Part shown: positions 24,952 to 32,380 of the stretch, piece after piece
Layout of the letters: every line of letters begins with the position of its first letter
Numbering within the stretch: the first letter of the stretch is position 1
Source: a virus
Length of the DNA: 38,885 bases
Virus record (IMG/VR): IMGVR_UViG_3300021197_000236
Location: 1 to 38,885 of that record
Reading direction: 5' to 3' (one strand)
Notes under the pieces: model-generated
Told to the model about the DNA's origin: nothing
Databases searched by the model: none
What the model saw: only the letters and a program-made list of their open reading frames with translations
Made by a program: the position numbers and the translations under genes

Positions 24952-26880
24952 CTATCCTTGTAATTTTTCTTGTGCTGTAGCTATGTTTAATAATGTTTCA
25001 GATTGTAAATGCTCTACTTCTGGTATGTTTCTCATAGTTTCGCTATTTACATTCTCTGTATCTGCTCTCATCTTGTCAATAGCAGCTAAATCTTTCTGTA
25101 GTTTAATAAACTTCTCTTGTATCTTAAGCTCATCAGGTTGTGCTGCTCCGGCTTCTGCTGCATTCTTCATAGCTTTAGTAGCTTCTTCTTGAGCTTCTGC
25201 TTGAGTTTTAGCAATATCAGCTTGCATTTGCTGTACTTGTAGAGCCATATTCATTTGTTTCATTTCTTCTTCTTGTGGGTCAGGTTGCATACCCTGAACA
25301 AGAGCTTGAACAATTTGGTCTCTGTTGTGCATACTAGAATTCTGGAATACAGATGTTAGTATAATATTAAAAGCAGGAGAATCTTTAGGTATAGCTTGCA
25401 ATAAACTAACCATTTGTTGTGCTTCTAGTTCCTTAGCCATAATACCCATAGTAGAGTATGGTACAAATTTATAATCTACAATAGGATACCTATCTACATC
25501 AAACTGTATCTTTCTCCACAAAGCCTTATTAACCATAGGAATAAGGAATGTGTTTTGGAAATTCATTAAGGTGCGTTTCTGTCTTTTAATTGCAGAAGAT
25601 TGCTGCATAGACATACCTGCAGACGTAGCACGCTCAGCACTTCCTTGTGTATCAGCACTGCCAGTACCCATCTGTATCATATTCTGTAGGCTTGCTACTT
25701 GTGTATAAGTGTTTTGGTCGGTGCTGCCTAAAGATAATGGCATTATTGCTTGCCTTGGGTCGCCATTAGTAAGTACAGTCTTACCCGGTCTGACCTCTAG
25801 TCTGACTCCACGCGGTAGTCGAGTCGCGTCGGCAGCCATCATTGGTGTAGTAGTCAGAGCTAACGAGTCAATTCGTGCTCTCATTTCTGCATCTAAAGCC
25901 TTTTGAGCGTTAAATCCTTTCTCACAAATACCCCTACCCCAGAATTTGTTTGGTACAATATCGTGTTGGTAGTATATAAAAGGTCTGTCTTCCATCATAA
26001 ATGGATTACGTTCAGCTCTTAATATGTATTCATCATTAGCCATAGTAACTACAGCTTCGACTAATTCATCATCATTATACTCAAAATCATCCATATCCTC
26101 GTCTTCGGATAGGAATCTTGCGGGTACTTTACCCCAGTATTCTGTAATTTTTATTTGGTCAGAAGCGTCTGCTCTAGACATTTCAGGGTCAAACCCATCA
26201 AATCTTTCTTGATTGTAGCTACCTTCTATAGGTATATCACGATAAGTACCATTATCTATGCCTTCTATAATGCTGTGTCTAGGCTTTACTACTTCGTGTG
26301 CGACACCTAATGCTTCATCTATATTAACAGCGGAAGGGTCTATAAGAAATTCTTTAGGACTAATTGCTTCTACCTTAACATCTATTACATTATCTTCTTG
26401 CAATATTCTTTCACTAACCATAGTTCCTTCGATAGGAACTTCGACAGGATATCTCCAAGTGCTTTCTGCTACAGATACTTTGCCAATACCTGTTCCGTAT
26501 ATAGCACCGTTAAGAAACACTTCACACAGTGCGTCTTTACAACCTGTAGATTCTAAGTCTTCTTGAAGTAAGTTTCTAACATACTCAGCATCTCTAGGGT
26601 CTTGGTCTAACATATCATCTTTGATATCAAACCATTTCCCTCTGCCAAATGTAGCCTCTTCGATTTCAGCAACAGATGATTCTACTGCTTGTTGTAGTGC
26701 GGGCGAGATTAGTTGCGACTTTTCAGACGTTCTAGTTCTGTCTGATGCTTGCCATATGCCACGCCATAGACGATAATATTCATCCCATTTAGATTGATAG
26801 TTGGAATCCCTATGGTCTCTCCACTCATCTAATCGAGTGTGCAACCAACCTGCTAAACCTTGATATTTATTTTCTTCCAT
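24952..26880 (-). CDS. Portal protein
   Basis: This 642-residue protein follows terL with a one-base overlap. The N-terminal WDEYYRLWRGIWQASDRTRT and a long central alpha/beta region match portal proteins of podovirus type. A long Gln/Ala/Glu-rich helix (residues 540-640, MALQVQQMQADIAKTQAEAQ) would form the barrel end inside the head. The portal ring is the gate for DNA packaging and holds the tail adaptor. Its length is somewhat above T7 gp8 (536). Confidence 0.85.
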   Translation of the reverse strand: MEENKYQGLAGWLHTRLDEWRDHRDSNYQSKWDEYYRLWRGIWQASDRTRTSEKSQLISPALQQAVESSVAEIEEATFGRGKWFDIKDDMLDQDPRDAEYVRNLLQEDLESTGCKDALCEVFLNGAIYGTGIGKVSVAESTWRYPVEVPIEGTMVSERILQEDNVIDVKVEAISPKEFLIDPSAVNIDEALGVAHEVVKPRHSIIEGIDNGTYRDIPIEGSYNQERFDGFDPEMSRADASDQIKITEYWGKVPARFLSEDEDMDDFEYNDDELVEAVVTMANDEYILRAERNPFMMEDRPFIYYQHDIVPNKFWGRGICEKGFNAQKALDAEMRARIDSLALTTTPMMAADATRLPRGVRLEVRPGKTVLTNGDPRQAIMPLSLGSTDQNTYTQVASLQNMIQMGTGSADTQGSAERATSAGMSMQQSSAIKRQKRTLMNFQNTFLIPMVNKALWRKIQFDVDRYPIVDYKFVPYSTMGIMAKELEAQQMVSLLQAIPKDSPAFNIILTSVFQNSSMHNRDQIVQALVQGMQPDPQEEEMKQMNMALQVQQMQADIAKTQAEAQEEATKAMKNAAEAGAAQPDELKIQEKFIKLQKDLAAIDKMRADTENVNSETMRNIPEVEHLQSETLLNIATAQEKLQG

Positions 26881-28145
26881 TAGTATCCTGCAACTTCATC
26901 ATATGGTTCCCACTCCTCTTCTAATTCTATTGTGTGCATAAAGTCTGCTACACTAACTTGGTCTATGTATGCGAGAGAGTCAATAATGTCGTCGTGTGTT
27001 CCCTTACTAGGAAACTCTATTAACTGTGTCTCTAACTCGCTATTCCAATCAGAATTACGATTAAATGTAATTTTACCGTGCTCCATTCTACCTTGCAAAG
27101 CCCAAGTAATTCTATCTGCTTTCTTTTTGCCACCGTGAGTTACGTCTGTTATGACTACCCATCTACCTTGTGTTCTCATCTCGTCTTGCAGATAAGGAAG
27201 TATGGCGTTCTTTAAAGCTCCGGATTCTATTCCGACAGTAGTTGCCTGATTCTCAATTGCAGCCTGTAGTATTTTAGAAGCAGTTTCTTTGATATTCCAA
27301 CGCCCGTGTAGTATATCTTTAACCCACCACTTATCACCGTGGATTTTAACGATTGATATAGCTGTTTCATCTAACTTACTCCCTTTAAGACCACGTTCCT
27401 TTTCCACCGCTTCAAAGCCCGCAGGGTCAACCGCAATAACGTAATTGCCTTCCTCCGGTTCATTCTCATCGTACTTAATCCATTCATTTTTAAATATACC
27501 ACCAGTAAAACTTACAAAGGATGCTTCAAATTCTTGTCTGAACGCTTGCGTCGACATTGTTCTTCTAGCAACTTCTACCTCTTTAGGGTCTATTAGAGGG
27601 TTGTCTGTAGACGTATATTGGAATGCTTCCCAGTCCTCGTCTTTTTCTGCCTCTAAAAACAAATCATAGAAGTGATTCTTTCCGGCAGGAGTCCCAATAA
27701 AGAGTGCACCACCTTTTACATCTGAAAGTGTCGGTCTTATAATCTGCTCCCAGACTTCTACCTTCATAGAAGCATATTCATCAAGCACGACATAAGCAAG
27801 CCCCACGCCCCTTAGAGTATCTGGTCGGTCACTTCCCTTTAAGCTAATTCTTCTACCATTAACTAACTTCATAGTAGCTGTATTCTCGTGGGTAGTCTCT
27901 ATAAGGTCTGTCCCGTGAAGAAGTTCCTTGAGCATATTCCACATAATATCTTTAGCTTGTTGGAATGTAGGACCTATATAAAAGACATCCTTACTTTCTG
28001 ACTGTAGAGCCTTGATGATTAGTATCCACGCTGCTAGTCTGGACTTTCCAAATCGCCTACCCGCACTTACTACTTTAAATCGGGCAGTGCTATTGAAGAT
28101 TTCTAGCTGTGCAGGATGTAGTTGTACATCTAACTCTTTAGCCAT
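26880..28145 (-). CDS. terL: Terminase large subunit
   Basis: This 421-residue packaging motor has a Walker A-type motif GRRFGKSR (Lys34) and a Walker B-like VVLDEYA (Asp122, Glu123). The C-terminal RNase H-like nuclease part has IAVDPAGF (Asp240) and a later acidic THDDIIDSLAYID (about 390-402). It packs DNA into the prohead and cuts the concatemer. It overlaps the terminase small-subunit gene by eight bases and the portal by one. At 421 residues it is shorter than T7 gp19 (586), so the type of ends cannot be read from length alone. Confidence 0.92.
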   Translation of the reverse strand: MAKELDVQLHPAQLEIFNSTARFKVVSAGRRFGKSRLAAWILIIKALQSESKDVFYIGPTFQQAKDIMWNMLKELLHGTDLIETTHENTATMKLVNGRRISLKGSDRPDTLRGVGLAYVVLDEYASMKVEVWEQIIRPTLSDVKGGALFIGTPAGKNHFYDLFLEAEKDEDWEAFQYTSTDNPLIDPKEVEVARRTMSTQAFRQEFEASFVSFTGGIFKNEWIKYDENEPEEGNYVIAVDPAGFEAVEKERGLKGSKLDETAISIVKIHGDKWWVKDILHGRWNIKETASKILQAAIENQATTVGIESGALKNAILPYLQDEMRTQGRWVVITDVTHGGKKKADRITWALQGRMEHGKITFNRNSDWNSELETQLIEFPSKGTHDDIIDSLAYIDQVSVADFMHTIELEEEWEPYDEVAGY

Positions 28146-28536
28146 TACCGATACTCACAATTGTTTTGTCAATATCAGCTTCTTCTATTATTACACCGTC
28201 TTCATATGTTAGTTCTTTCTGGTCTTTTTCTTCTATTTCTACTTTCTTAGCCTCAAGACCACCAACATTAATAATTACGTTACCTTTATCTTCTCCGGAC
28301 CTAAACTCTACTGACTTAGTTGTAGGTATAATTCTATCCATACACATCTTAAGACAGGTCCTATCACCTTCGAGTGCTAAGTCTATGACCTTTTGTACAA
28401 TCTCTGGTCCTCTATTAGACATCAACTCTCTACTCAGGGCTGTATACTTGTTGACACTGCCCTTAGGTCTCCCGTTAGGGTTTAAACTCTTCATACCCTT
28501 GTATAAGTTGGGCGAACCTTTATTTTTTTTAGACAT
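28138..28536 (-). CDS. Terminase small subunit, DUF5681 type
   Basis: This 132-residue protein has the segment GMKSLNPNGRPKGSVNKYTA, the DUF5681 signature of phage proteins beside terL, then a helical region and an acidic C-terminus. In this position it should be the DNA-recognition small terminase subunit. The start has an AAGGAGTTAGG ribosome site. It is the first gene of the leftward arm and is driven by the promoter about 120 bases upstream. Confidence 0.75.
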   Translation of the reverse strand: MSKKNKGSPNLYKGMKSLNPNGRPKGSVNKYTALSRELMSNRGPEIVQKVIDLALEGDRTCLKMCMDRIIPTTKSVEFRSGEDKGNVIINVGGLEAKKVEIEEKDQKELTYEDGVIIEEADIDKTIVSIGNG

Positions 28537-28591
28537 CCTAACTCCTTAGTGTACTACAGTTTCAACTAAAATGGTAAATTAGAATGATAAT

Positions 28592-28620
28592 AAAAGGTTG
28601 TTTCTAAAAGAAGCCTTTTT
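28592..28620 (-). other. Hairpin in the untranslated leader of the virion operon
   Basis: AAAAGG and CCTTTT, each flanked by further partly pairing bases, form an inverted repeat within the leader of the leftward transcript. It would be transcribed soon after the promoter and lies before the terminase gene. It may stabilise the message or act in transcript processing. The stem is AT-rich and weak. Confidence 0.35.
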
Positions 28621-28650
28621 AGGTGAATCTTTTTTTTAATCTATAGTAAT

Positions 28651-28679
28651 AGTATAGCATACTTTTCAATGGAAGTCAA
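28651..28679 (-). promoter_or_regulatory. Sigma-70 promoter for the leftward virion arm
   Basis: On the minus strand TTGACT (28679-28674) and TATACT (28656-28651) are separated by exactly 17 bases, each one base away from the sigma-70 consensus. It faces the terminase gene and no other promoter-like element of this quality is seen upstream of it. It would let host RNA polymerase transcribe the virion operon. Confidence 0.75.
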
Positions 28680-28885
28680 GGTTCTGTAGTAAATAAAGTC
28701 ACTTAAGTCCCTCCCCGCACAAGTCATCTGTAGAAATTCTCTAGTAAACAACAGATTTTACTCGAATCCTCTCCAATCTGCGAGTGAGCCTATATATAAT
28801 ACACGCACGGTCCTATTGGGTCCCCGGGGTGGCACTTTGGAGCACGTGTGGAGCTGTCCGATTGTGCACAAATGTGAGATAAAAG

Positions 28886-28919
28886 AGAGCTCGAGTGTGA
28901 ATCTTTAGAGCTCCAGTGT
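28886..28919 (+). repeat. Direct repeats AGAGCTCSAGTGT, two copies
   Basis: AGAGCTCGAGTGT (28886-28898) and AGAGCTCCAGTGT (28907-28919) differ by one base and start 21 bases apart, two helical turns. The second copy is followed at once by the 28921 palindrome. A more distant form (GAGCACGTGT, 28840) precedes them. They look like binding sites for one protein on the same face of the DNA. Confidence 0.5.
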
Positions 28920-28920
28920 T

Positions 28921-28934
28921 TGTCACCGGTGACA
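28921..28934. promoter_or_regulatory. Palindromic operator-like site
   Basis: A perfect copy of TGTCACCGGTGACA, 30 bases upstream of the rightward promoter in the divergent control region. Eight copies of this 14-mer or a one-base variant occur in the window (see 29693, 30428, 1918, 12960, 32074, 33222, 35137). Confidence 0.65.
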
Positions 28935-28964
28935 GAGTCTAGAAATTATTTTTGTACGATTCTG

Positions 28965-28991
28965 TTTACAAGGCGTGCACTTATGTATAAT
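28965..28991 (+). promoter_or_regulatory. Sigma-70-like promoter for the rightward early arm
   Basis: TTTACA (28965-28970) and TATAAT (28986-28991) face right with a slightly short spacer of 15 bases. The -10 box is a perfect consensus. It precedes the first rightward gene by about 80 bases. The 28921 palindrome lies just upstream, where an activator or repressor could act. Confidence 0.6.
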
Positions 28992-29070
28992 GAACTCATC
29001 TTAAGCGGGATTGCTTAGGAGCCTAGATAGACAAAATATCTAGGAATTACAATAACTTATAGGAAATATT

Positions 29071-29637
29071 ATGAAAAATAAAATGACAGACCAACAACAA
29101 ATAGCGAGCTTTATTGATACTTTAGGTAACATCCGCAAGGCAGAAGGACAAGTCACTGAGACCCTGAAAGCTGTAGCAACTAACACTAAGTTTAAGGGTG
29201 TGTTTCTTAAGGAAATGAATAAGCAACTCACTACACTAGAGAACGAAGAACTCAAGGAGTTTAAAGGACGTGTACACAAAATGCAGAAGCTCATCGCTAA
29301 GAAGAAGACTCAAGAATCTATCTTGACTGCTAGAGATAATGCGGAGCCTGATACTCATCACTACACTATACGCCTAGTCAATGACAAGGACATCACCGAA
29401 AGGGGTACTCACAAGGAAGCAGACAGGGGTAAATTGAGAGAATTCTGCTTAGTCAAGCCGGAGCCTGAGTCTAAGAGAGAAAAGACAATCAGTGAGATTG
29501 TAGGAGACTGGCAAGAAAAGGTATTGGGTGAGAATTCCGATATGTCAACAGAGGAATACGAGAGACAAATGCTAGACTTGAAAGCACAGATACTTATAGA
29601 GACTGTCAATATGAAGCCTAAGAAGAAAGCCGCTTAA
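29071..29637 (+). CDS. First rightward gene, unknown helical protein (188 aa)
   Basis: This 188-residue protein is highly charged and mostly helical. An N-terminal segment (TDQQQIASFIDTLGNIRKAE) is followed by a Lys-rich middle and a basic end (MKPKKKAA). It has no catalytic motif I know. It is a monocistronic unit: promoter and palindrome upstream, intrinsic terminator downstream. First position and a private terminator suggest an early, strongly made protein, perhaps a DNA-binding or host-takeover protein. It is also a candidate for the protein that binds the palindromes, though I see no helix-turn-helix signature. Confidence 0.6.
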   Translation: MKNKMTDQQQIASFIDTLGNIRKAEGQVTETLKAVATNTKFKGVFLKEMNKQLTTLENEELKEFKGRVHKMQKLIAKKKTQESILTARDNAEPDTHHYTIRLVNDKDITERGTHKEADRGKLREFCLVKPEPESKREKTISEIVGDWQEKVLGENSDMSTEEYERQMLDLKAQILIETVNMKPKKKAA

Positions 29638-29654
29638 GACTAAGCAACCTAAAG

Positions 29655-29681
29655 AGCCCGGGTTAATCCCGGGTTTTTTTT
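29655..29681 (+). terminator. Intrinsic terminator after the first rightward gene
   Basis: The stem CCCGGG-TTAAT-CCCGGG, extendable by one wobble and one A-T pair, is followed by eight T residues. This is a textbook Rho-independent terminator. It closes the single-gene unit upstream, after which a new promoter restarts transcription. Confidence 0.9.
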
Positions 29682-29692
29682 GGTCCAGAGTT

Positions 29693-29706
29693 TGTCACCA
29701 GTGACA
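29693..29706. promoter_or_regulatory. Palindromic operator-like site, one-base variant
   Basis: TGTCACCAGTGACA lies between the terminator of the preceding gene and the -35 box of the next promoter, ending 16 bases before it. Placed at a promoter, it is a likely protein-binding control site for the second early unit. Confidence 0.65.
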
Positions 29707-29722
29707 GATTATTGGTTAGCTG

Positions 29723-29751
29723 TTGACAATACCAAATCAATAAATTATTAT
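29723..29751 (+). promoter_or_regulatory. Strong sigma-70 promoter for the second early unit
   Basis: TTGACA (29723-29728), a 17-base spacer and TATTAT (29746-29751) form a near-consensus host promoter. It follows the 29655 terminator and drives the glycosylase-like gene and probably the small genes after it. The palindrome at 29693 sits directly upstream. Confidence 0.85.
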
Positions 29752-29768
29752 TGGCACAAATCAACAAC

Positions 29769-29782
29769 AGACCCGGAGGTCT
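29769..29782 (+). promoter_or_regulatory. Ribosome site inside AGAC/GTCT arms
   Basis: AGAC-CCGGAG-GTCT places the Shine-Dalgarno GGAG in the loop of a four-base inverted repeat, one base before the ATG at 29784. The same arms surround the ribosome sites at 30456 and 31072. This decides the start of the following gene against the longer open frame from 29751, which would begin inside the promoter. Confidence 0.55.
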
Positions 29783-29783
29783 T

Positions 29784-30425
29784 ATGAAAAAAGTAAGAGT
29801 AGGAGAAAAGGAATATTCTAGGACAGTGATAAAGAATAATATTCTTAAGGTGTACAAAGTATCTGCAGATTATGAGCGGAACGACTGGTACAGAGAAGCC
29901 CATAATTTTGGCGTTGAGGTCTCAACCTTCCTTAAGGCATTCCGCAATTATAATATCAGCGTAAATCAAGTTCTAGGGATTGTGAGTGCCTTGTCTCCGC
30001 TTAAAGAGTGGGAGAAAAACAAGGAGATTGCAGTTGACTTTATCTTAACTGGTGACTGCGGACATATGGGAGCCAACAAGCGTAAAGCTAGACAGATTTT
30101 AGATATAGATATAGATGTATGTGAATGCGAAGGACATCACCTAGATTTATCATATGTCGATGACAAAATACTGGAGATTCTAAGCGGTCCGAAGACATCA
30201 AGATTTTATATGAATATGATGTATCCGGATGGAACCGGGGTTACAGTCGATAGACACGCTATTGCGATTGCTATCGGTCGGACCGCAACAGATAAAGAGC
30301 AGTCTTTAACACCTAAAGCCTATGAATTCATAGAAAAGTGTTATATAATGACTGCTGAAACATTAGGACTGGACCCGTTGCACCTCCAGTCTATAACGTG
30401 GCAGACTTGGAAGCGTATAAAATAG
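29784..30425 (+). CDS. HhH-GPD-like phage protein, possible DNA glycosylase fold
   Basis: This 213-residue protein starts at the ATG at 29784. The pattern GIVSALSPLKEWEKNKEIAV, then GANKRKARQIL, a hairpin-like ILSGPKTSRFYMNM and finally GVTVDRHAIAIA follows the order of helix-hairpin-helix DNA glycosylases. There, a Lys or Asp after the HhH motif is catalytic; here VTVD would supply the Asp. Proteins of this kind occur in phages without a proven substrate. It could remove or recognise modified bases. The fold call is by eye; a conserved phage protein with no enzymatic role is the alternative. Confidence 0.5.
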   Translation: MKKVRVGEKEYSRTVIKNNILKVYKVSADYERNDWYREAHNFGVEVSTFLKAFRNYNISVNQVLGIVSALSPLKEWEKNKEIAVDFILTGDCGHMGANKRKARQILDIDIDVCECEGHHLDLSYVDDKILEILSGPKTSRFYMNMMYPDGTGVTVDRHAIAIAIGRTATDKEQSLTPKAYEFIEKCYIMTAETLGLDPLHLQSITWQTWKRIK

Positions 30426-30427
30426 TT

Positions 30428-30441
30428 TGTCACCGGTGACA
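30428..30441. promoter_or_regulatory. Palindromic operator-like site
   Basis: A perfect TGTCACCGGTGACA occupies the 45-base gap between the glycosylase-like gene and the next small gene. I see no good promoter attached to it, so it may act on a weak one or on read-through transcription. Confidence 0.6.
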
Positions 30442-30455
30442 TAATTTTAATCAAA

Positions 30456-30469
30456 AGACTAGGAGGTCT
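30456..30469 (+). promoter_or_regulatory. Ribosome site inside AGAC/GTCT arms
   Basis: AGAC-TAGGAG-GTCT ends one base before the ATG at 30471. Together with upstream bases it is an 18-base exact match to the site before the gene at 31087. Confidence 0.55.
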
Positions 30470-30470
30470 A

Positions 30471-30653
30471 ATGAGTATGGGAATGCACGTTGCATATGAT
30501 ATACCAGTGAGAAAATGGGTATATCTTGAGGGAGTCGATTCACAGGAAGTAGCTAAAAGACTACTCCTTGAAAAGATAGAGAAAGATGATGACATCTTAG
30601 ATACACATAAAGAAGATGTTAAAATTAAAATGTATTATTATGGAGAAGATTGA
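30471..30653 (+). CDS. Small early protein (60 aa)
   Basis: This 60-residue protein has the core HVAYDIPVRKWVYLEGVDSQ, then a helix and a C-terminal strand (VKIKMYYYGED). It could be a compact alpha/beta domain. It starts at a strong ribosome site and its stop adjoins the next start. The function is unknown; small early proteins of this kind often bind host enzymes. Confidence 0.6.
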   Translation: MSMGMHVAYDIPVRKWVYLEGVDSQEVAKRLLLEKIEKDDDILDTHKEDVKIKMYYYGED

Positions 30654-30848
30654 ATGAAAGTATTTGAAGTAACACTAGACGTATACAATACGTTACATAC
30701 AGAGGTTGAAGCTGAAACCGAAGAAGAAGCTATCAAAATTGCAGAGCGTATAGCCTATGAGGATACTTGGGGAGGTACTGCAATTTTTTCACATACAAAG
30801 TTAGTTGATACTACCTATATTGGTGACGTTGTAGGAGGTTCAGACTAA
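30654..30848 (+). CDS. DpnD/PcfM-like small protein (64 aa)
   Basis: This 64-residue protein has a strand (FEVTLDVYNTLHTEVEAE) followed by TEEEAIKIAERIAYEDT. That resembles the DpnD/PcfM family of short plasmid and phage proteins of unknown role. It follows the previous gene with no gap and overlaps the next by one base, so it belongs to one early operon. Confidence 0.5.
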   Translation: MKVFEVTLDVYNTLHTEVEAETEEEAIKIAERIAYEDTWGGTAIFSHTKLVDTTYIGDVVGGSD

Positions 30849-31078
30849 TGACAAAAACAGTATCAGTACAAAAATCTTGGGGTGACGGTGAAATAGACGT
30901 CACTCTCGAGGAATTTCAGAAGAAATTTCAGGACCATCACCAACTATATCTATTAGTTGACTATGAAGAACTAGATTCTATGACGAAATACCTTGACAGA
31001 ATCAAGAAAATGATAGATAATCTAGCTACTCGGAAGTTTGATATACTTTACGAGAGACAAAATAAACCAAAAGACTAG
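30848..31078 (+). CDS. Small acidic early protein (76 aa)
   Basis: This 76-residue acidic protein has a start overlapping the previous stop by one base. It has a strand-rich first half (KTVSVQKSWGDGEIDVTLEE) and a helical end (SMTKYLDRIKKMIDNLA). No family is recognised. It belongs to the early operon. Confidence 0.55.
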   Translation: MTKTVSVQKSWGDGEIDVTLEEFQKKFQDHHQLYLLVDYEELDSMTKYLDRIKKMIDNLATRKFDILYERQNKPKD

Positions 31079-31085
31079 GAGGTCT
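31072..31085 (+). promoter_or_regulatory. Ribosome site inside AGAC/GTCT arms
   Basis: AGAC-TAGGAG-GTCT ends one base before the ATG at 31087 and overlaps the end of the previous gene. The 18 bases CAAAAGACTAGGAGGTCT are identical to those before the gene at 30471. Confidence 0.55.
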
Positions 31086-31086
31086 T

Positions 31087-31410
31087 ATGACACAGGAAGA
31101 ATTAACTGTAAAACGTGAGGATTTGTATAAATCCTGGGGATATGACATAGATAAGCTACCATTCGGAGCCCATATGTGGCTTGAACCGGAGAAAAACACA
31201 AGGCAGAACCCATATTCTGGGGTCATTGTCGAAATGAATCCGGTAGAACTGGCTATTTATGACCACACAATGGCGTCTTATCACGACCATATAGAGCTTG
31301 GTACGATGGGAGACTTAGTAGAAGCTAGGAAATTGTATAAAGACTTCAACAAGGGCAAGAATTGGTTCATTGAGAACAATATCGAAGCCTATATGGACTT
31401 AATTGATTAG
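31087..31410 (+). CDS. Early protein of unknown function (107 aa)
   Basis: This 107-residue protein has a helical start (TQEELTVKREDLYKSWGYDI), a central GAHMWLEPEKNTRQNP and a helical C-terminus. No known domain is seen. It has its own strong ribosome site with the AGAC/GTCT arms, which suggests a separately adjusted translation rate. Confidence 0.55.
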   Translation: MTQEELTVKREDLYKSWGYDIDKLPFGAHMWLEPEKNTRQNPYSGVIVEMNPVELAIYDHTMASYHDHIELGTMGDLVEARKLYKDFNKGKNWFIENNIEAYMDLID

Positions 31411-31418
31411 GAGATATT

Positions 31419-31709
31419 ATGGAAATAAGCGTATATTCAAGCGACGTTAGGGACTTTGACGAGCAAGTAGAGTCATTTTTTGACATCAGACACCAGTTTA
31501 GTGCCAATATTTTTGATGATAGAGGTAAAGTTAGCCTAGAAAATTATGAGTATTGTGTTGAACCTGAGACATATATGGCTGTACTGATTGACCAACAACA
31601 ACAAATTGATGAGCTCAGGCAGATTGTCGAGCAACTCAAGAAAAAATCTGGTTGGTCCTCTGGTTATGATGACCACGGGTGGGATGTTCCAGACAGGGGG
31701 TTAAATTAA
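31419..31709 (+). CDS. Early protein with C-terminal coiled coil (96 aa)
   Basis: This 96-residue acidic protein has a coiled-coil helix near residues 50-70 (DQQQQIDELRQIVEQLKKKS) and a Gly/Asp-rich tail. It follows a TAGGAGATATT ribosome site, and its stop overlaps the next start by one base. The function is unknown. Confidence 0.55.
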   Translation: MEISVYSSDVRDFDEQVESFFDIRHQFSANIFDDRGKVSLENYEYCVEPETYMAVLIDQQQQIDELRQIVEQLKKKSGWSSGYDDHGWDVPDRGLN

Positions 31710-31933
31710 TGAATCCTAACTATAATATGAATGTCTACAAACGGGCATTAGAAATCAACAGAGAACTCAAACGTGAGAACGATGCTCTAAGTCAGATTGT
31801 GGATGAGTTAGATGACTTCCTATCAAACTATTTTAACGTCTTAAATGATGAAGACGATAGAGTTGTTGGAAGACTACAAGATATGATAAATAATATAAGG
31901 AGTAAGAATGCACAAAAAACCACTGATGAGTAG
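31709..31933 (+). CDS. Small coiled-coil early protein (74 aa)
   Basis: This 74-residue helical protein starts at the ATG at 31709, which overlaps the preceding stop by one base. The frame is open to 31679 but the coupled start is the natural choice. The helix YKRALEINRELKRENDALSQ predicts dimerisation. The function is unknown. Confidence 0.55.
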   Translation: MNPNYNMNVYKRALEINRELKRENDALSQIVDELDDFLSNYFNVLNDEDDRVVGRLQDMINNIRSKNAQKTTDE

Positions 31934-32201
31934 ATTAGCACAAGCATATGAAGACAGTAAATTATTGTACTTTGTGACTGATGGCGAAGGTAACTGTATG
32001 TTAGACAGAGTGACACAAGTAGACGCACAGATATATGCTATGAAGAATGGCTGGTCTATCGGTAGACACGATGTGTCACCGGTGACAAACTATCAGCCCA
32101 ACGAGGACTTACCTTTTTATAATGACGATGGCACTGCTATCACTTATGAGAACAAGGATGAGCTCAGTGAAGATGACTTCTCCACATACGGAGGTATGTA
32201 A
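31908..32201 (+). CDS. Early protein of unknown function (97 aa)
   Basis: This 97-residue protein overlaps the previous gene by 26 bases and has a TAAGGAGTAAGA ribosome site. The core SKLLYFVTDGEGNCMLDRVT and DAQIYAMKNGWSIGRHD looks like a small alpha/beta domain, with an acidic tail. A palindrome copy (32074-32087) is translated as VSPVTN in a loop-like stretch. No family is recognised. Confidence 0.55.
   Translation: MHKKPLMSRLAQAYEDSKLLYFVTDGEGNCMLDRVTQVDAQIYAMKNGWSIGRHDVSPVTNYQPNEDLPFYNDDGTAITYENKDELSEDDFSTYGGM
32074..32087. repeat. TGTCACCGGTGACA palindrome, inside coding sequence
   Basis: An exact copy within the 97-residue early gene, read as V-S-P-V-T-N. It lies about 290 bases before the structured RNA promoter. 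Confidence 0.7.
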
Positions 32202-32380
32202 TGAGATGTAAATGTTGTGATGCCTTGCTCAATGAGTGGGAATCTAAGGCAAAGGACCCTGCAGAAAGAACAAAATATTTAGACTTGTGCTCTGTCTGTA
32301 GATACCATTCCAATCCTTATTCTTTCTTAGACGATGACGAGGTGATAAAAAAAGAAGATATTAATGTTGACATCGGTTGA
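32201..32380 (+). CDS. Small zinc-finger-like protein (59 aa)
   Basis: This 59-residue protein starts at an ATG overlapping the previous stop by one base. Cys residues at MRCKCC (3, 5, 6) and LCSVC (30, 33) could bind one zinc ion, as in short phage proteins with two CxxC knuckles. The C-terminus is acidic. The last codons contain the -35 boxes of the RNA promoter. Confidence 0.6.
   Translation: MRCKCCDALLNEWESKAKDPAERTKYLDLCSVCRYHSNPYSFLDDDEVIKKEDINVDIG

Larger units (their letters stand above)
28537..29070. other. Intergenic region between the two transcription arms
   Basis: This 534-base stretch has no convincing gene. It holds the leftward promoter (28651-28679), a GC-rich segment with several palindromes (CCCCGGGG at 28813, CACGTG at 28843, TGTGCACA at 28864) and a pair of 13-base direct repeats 21 bases apart. 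One full TGTCACCGGTGACA palindrome and a rightward promoter (28965-28991) complete it. It is the best candidate in the window for the main control region and possibly for a replication origin or packaging site. Confidence 0.6.

Noticed and set aside
28791-28800. TATATATAAT as a promoter in the control region
   Set aside because: A good -10 box can be read on the plus strand, and TATTAT on the minus strand, but neither has a recognisable -35 at proper spacing.
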